From positions 1-64,000 of the forward strand of contig NZ_WTWY01000010.1 in assembly GCF_009870825.1 (NCBI RefSeq): a DNA stretch of 64,000 nt, written 5' to 3'. Below are positions 61,704-64,000 of this stretch, one piece after another. This stretch comes from Paenibacillus sp. USDA918EY (GTDB lineage Bacteria; Bacillota; Bacilli; Paenibacillales; Paenibacillaceae). Every line of letters starts with the position of its first letter. Within the stretch, counting starts at the first letter, position 1. Position numbers and translations under genes: made by a program. The notes beneath the pieces are model-generated. The model was given only the letters and a program-made list of their open reading frames with translations. It had not been told where the DNA came from and ran no database searches.

Positions 61704-63098
61704 CTAGATCAATTTCCGTCTGTACCACTTCTCGCCCCTGAAGCGCCACCAGAAAATCGCGCCGCGCACGCCCCATTCGGTGACCATCGCCACCCAGACG
61801 CCCATGATGCCGAATTTCAGCGGGATGGCAAGCACATAACCCAAAATGACGCGCAGCACCCACATCGACAGCAGCGACGTGATCGAGGTGAAGTTCGAAT
61901 CCCCGGCCGCGCGCAGCGCCGACGGCATGATGAAGCTGGTCGACCAGAAAATCGGCTGCGTAATCGCGATGAGAAGCGTAAGTTTAAAGATGTCCGGAAT
62001 AATCTCGGCCGGCGGCGAAAACAAATGCACGATAAACGGGAACAACGGCAAAATGACCGCCGCGATCACGACAAAAAATACCGTCGACAGCCCGATAAAG
62101 GACTTGATGAATTTCCGGGCGTCCGGAATGTTGCCGTTCCCGATGCACTGGCCGACCACCGTCACGACGGCGATGCTGAGCGCGCTGCCCCCGATCTGGA
62201 ACAGGAGCGAGATCGAGCCGCCAATCGCGTTGACCGTAATCGCCAGCGTGCCGAGCTGCACGATAAACGTCTGCGTCAGCAGCTTGCCGCCGTTAAAAAA
62301 CATCTGCTCCGCGGCAAACGGGATGCCGATGATCATGATCTTTTTCAGCAGCGAAAAATCGATCTTCAGCGCATCCTTGAGGCGATAGCGAAGCGTATGG
62401 TTCATTCGGATCAAATAAAACAGCGAAATGCCCATGCCGAGCACCCTCGCTATAATCAGCGAAATAATGAGTCCCATGATGCCCATATCGAGCACGGTAA
62501 TAAACAAAATGTTCAGCAGCAGGTACGACAGATTCAAAATCAGGGACAACCCAAGGCAAGCTTTCGTCTCCGCCACGCCTCGGAGCGCTCCCGTCACGGC
62601 TTGGAACACCGCGATAAACGGGTACGAAAGGCAGCTTCCGATCAGATACAGCCTCGCATTTTGGAAGACGTCGGCTTCCGCCTGCCCGAACAGCAAATTC
62701 AGCAAAGGGGTGTGAAAAGCGATCACGAGCACGCACAGCAGGATCGATATGAACGCCACCGCCGAAATGGCCTGCGCGGCCGTTTTCGACACCATGCTGT
62801 CGTTCCCGCTGCCCTTGTACTGCGCCACGATGACGGTCCCGCCCGTCGCGACGGCAATAAAGACGTTCACGAGGAAAATGTTCAGCGAATCCACCATGCT
62901 GACCGCGCTTACGGCCGCAACCCCGGAGGAGGCGATCATCGCCGTGTTCAACAAACTCATTAAAATAATAAAAGCTTGATCCACAAATATCGGGATAATA
63001 ATCGCGATAATTTGCCTGTAATCAAGCTTGCTTCCGGTAAAATACTTATTCAGGAACACATTCGTTTTTTGTTTGTAATATGGAGCCGGCGTACCCAA
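61704..63098 (-). CDS. MATE-family efflux transporter
   Basis: A 464-residue multidrug and toxin extrusion protein with 12 predicted membrane segments in two MatE domains. The N-terminal part has PIFVDQAFIILMSLLNTAMIASSGVAAVS, and the second half starts near GIPFAAEQMFFNGGKLLTQTF. It resembles NorM/DinF-type sodium- or proton-coupled exporters. It has its own upstream promoter region and terminator. Confidence 0.9.
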   Translation of the reverse strand: MGTPAPYYKQKTNVFLNKYFTGSKLDYRQIIAIIIPIFVDQAFIILMSLLNTAMIASSGVAAVSAVSMVDSLNIFLVNVFIAVATGGTVIVAQYKGSGNDSMVSKTAAQAISAVAFISILLCVLVIAFHTPLLNLLFGQAEADVFQNARLYLIGSCLSYPFIAVFQAVTGALRGVAETKACLGLSLILNLSYLLLNILFITVLDMGIMGLIISLIIARVLGMGISLFYLIRMNHTLRYRLKDALKIDFSLLKKIMIIGIPFAAEQMFFNGGKLLTQTFIVQLGTLAITVNAIGGSISLLFQIGGSALSIAVVTVVGQCIGNGNIPDARKFIKSFIGLSTVFFVVIAAVILPLFPFIVHLFSPPAEIIPDIFKLTLLIAITQPIFWSTSFIMPSALRAAGDSNFTSITSLLSMWVLRVILGYVLAIPLKFGIMGVWVAMVTEWGVRGAIFWWRFRGEKWYRRKLI

Positions 63099-63220
63099 AA
63101 TGTCATCTCTTCTTCCGTGTAGTTTAAAGCGTTCACCGTATTATAGCACGGTTTGGGCGGAATGGATGTGACGGATTCATTTTTTCCGAAAAAATGATCC
63201 CGGCGCATGCTCGCGGTTGT

Positions 63221-64000
63221 CTACAAACGCCCTTTTTTTAAACTGCGGCGAAGATGATGATACACCTCATGCGGATACAGCCGGAACGTTTCCTGCATGG
63301 CGACGCAGGCGGAAATGATGATGTCCGTGCCCTCCGAGTCGATTTCAAAACCGATGCCGCGGGAAGCCAAATAGCGGTAGATCTCTTCTTTTTTCCCCGC
63401 ACACTCCGGATCGCCCTGCCTGCAGCGCTCAATCCGGTCAAAGACCGCCCGTTTGCAGCCGAGCTGTCCATTTTCCCCGAGTTCGTCTTCGATGTGGGCA
63501 ACCCGCTCGGGAGCAGCGAATAAACATTCAAACATCGCATCGAAAAACTTGGGGTTTCTGCGGCAGCTTTTCTCCTCTGCGGAAAACTCCAGCCCCATGA
63601 AAAAGGACTCGACCTCGCTTTGGAACGTATCCAATAGCGGAAAACGCGAAGCGTACCCGAGGCTTTCCACCAAATTCACGTAATACCACTTCTGCTTGTC
63701 GTAGCCCCGTTTGAATTTATTCCATACCTCATCGCCAAGGACAGCAAAATCCCTGCGGACGGAGCGCAAATTATGCAGTTTGTCCGCGCAGGACAGCTGC
63801 CTGGTGGACAGGTCGGCGCTTTTCAAAAATTCAAGCGTATGTTCCTTGCGTTCTTCCCAAGACAAGCTTTTATCCGGTTCCGAAGCGCCTTGCACCAGCC
63901 GCAGCACCTCCTCGCCGAACCGGCTGCGGAGGTCTTCGTCCGTCGTATCGGTATCCTCGAGCGTATCGTGAAGCAGGCCGGCCATGACGACCTCCTCTTT
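63221..64000 (-). CDS. HD-domain (RelA/SpoT-like) protein, partial
   Basis: The visible 259 or so codons begin inside the HD fold: MAGLLHDTLEDTDTTDED contains the HD metal site and the ED pair typical of ppGpp hydrolases of the RSH/Mesh1 type. CADKLHNLRSVRRD and a C-terminal region of about 130 residues follow (LYPHEVYHHLRRSLKK at the end). The gene continues past the right edge of the window. An in-frame ATG at 63985 preceded by GAGGAGG is unlikely to be the true start, since the N-terminal first metal-binding His would be missing. Confidence 0.78.
   Translation of the reverse strand, partial: KEEVVMAGLLHDTLEDTDTTDEDLRSRFGEEVLRLVQGASEPDKSLSWEERKEHTLEFLKSADLSTRQLSCADKLHNLRSVRRDFAVLGDEVWNKFKRGYDKQKWYYVNLVESLGYASRFPLLDTFQSEVESFFMGLEFSAEEKSCRRNPKFFDAMFECLFAAPERVAHIEDELGENGQLGCKRAVFDRIERCRQGDPECAGKKEEIYRYLASRGIGFEIDSEGTDIIISACVAMQETFRLYPHEVYHHLRRSLKKGRL

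Noticed and set aside
63985..63999. Start of the HD-domain gene at ATG 63985
   Set aside because: GAGGAGG before it looks like a ribosome binding site, but in frame it reads as coding sequence continuing into the HD fold, whose first metal ligand must lie further upstream.

Overview
The window looks like chromosome of a spore-forming Gram-positive bacterium of the Paenibacillaceae (Paenibacillus, Cohnella or a close relative). The basis is moderately high GC, strong GGAGG-type ribosome binding sites, YesM/YesN two-component pairs beside LplABC-type sugar ABC transporters, a three-SLH surface protein, a CotS-like spore coat kinase, a SpoVB-like flippase, a YwaC-type alarmone synthetase and a Bce/Yxd-type peptide-sensing module. 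The genus is inferred; there is no rRNA or other phylogenetic marker.

Region 1 (1-9.7 kb): an IS200-type transposon, an IDEAL-domain protein, then a carbohydrate locus: YesM-like kinase, YesN-like regulator, sugar-binding lipoprotein, two permeases and a GH88/GH105 unsaturated-uronyl hydrolase. A 45-bp sequence is repeated upstream of the binding-protein gene and of the permease genes at the same distance from each -10 box; it is the best candidate for the YesN operator. The hydrolase gene ends inside the decayed trailer repeat of a four-repeat type I-C-like CRISPR array that has no cas genes nearby. Region 2 (9.7-21.5 kb): an orphan MinD, acetyltransferases, a roughly 2,040-residue SLH-anchored protein joining a phosphodiester glycosidase domain to a purple-acid-phosphatase-like domain, a small alarmone synthetase, a squalene-hopene cyclase remnant and a YitT-like membrane protein.

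Region 3 (21.5-33 kb, all minus strand): a second polysaccharide locus in the order LplB-, LplC- and LplA-like transporter, YesN, YesM, SDR, heparinase II/III lyase, KdgF-like cupin, MFS. It reads as a route for taking up and linearising unsaturated uronates released from an acidic polysaccharide. Region 4 (33-43.5 kb): a globin-coupled chemoreceptor with a C-terminal zinc-binding CZB domain, a CotS-like kinase, mazEF fused in frame to a piece of an SMC-like ATPase, a NUDIX gene with a nonsense codon, an amidase-domain protein, a broken polysaccharide deacetylase, a SpoVB-like flippase, and a TetR/DoxX pair.

Region 5 (43.5-50 kb): a complete BceRS-BceAB plus YxeA-type module with a candidate operator, a small type I toxin-antitoxin locus (holin-like toxin of 27 residues with a convergent antisense RNA), and a deletion that joins half a LysE exporter gene to half an AraC gene. 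Region 6 (50-64 kb): ADP-ribosylglycohydrolase, class II UvrA, EVE protein, an efflux/oxidoreductase operon beside a frameshifted LysR gene, ChrA, a MATE exporter and a partial HD-domain protein.

Six or more genes are visibly broken (cyclase, deacetylase, NUDIX, SMC fragment, LysE/AraC, LysR). Some single-base lesions could be sequencing errors. I found no tRNA, rRNA or recognisable riboswitch.
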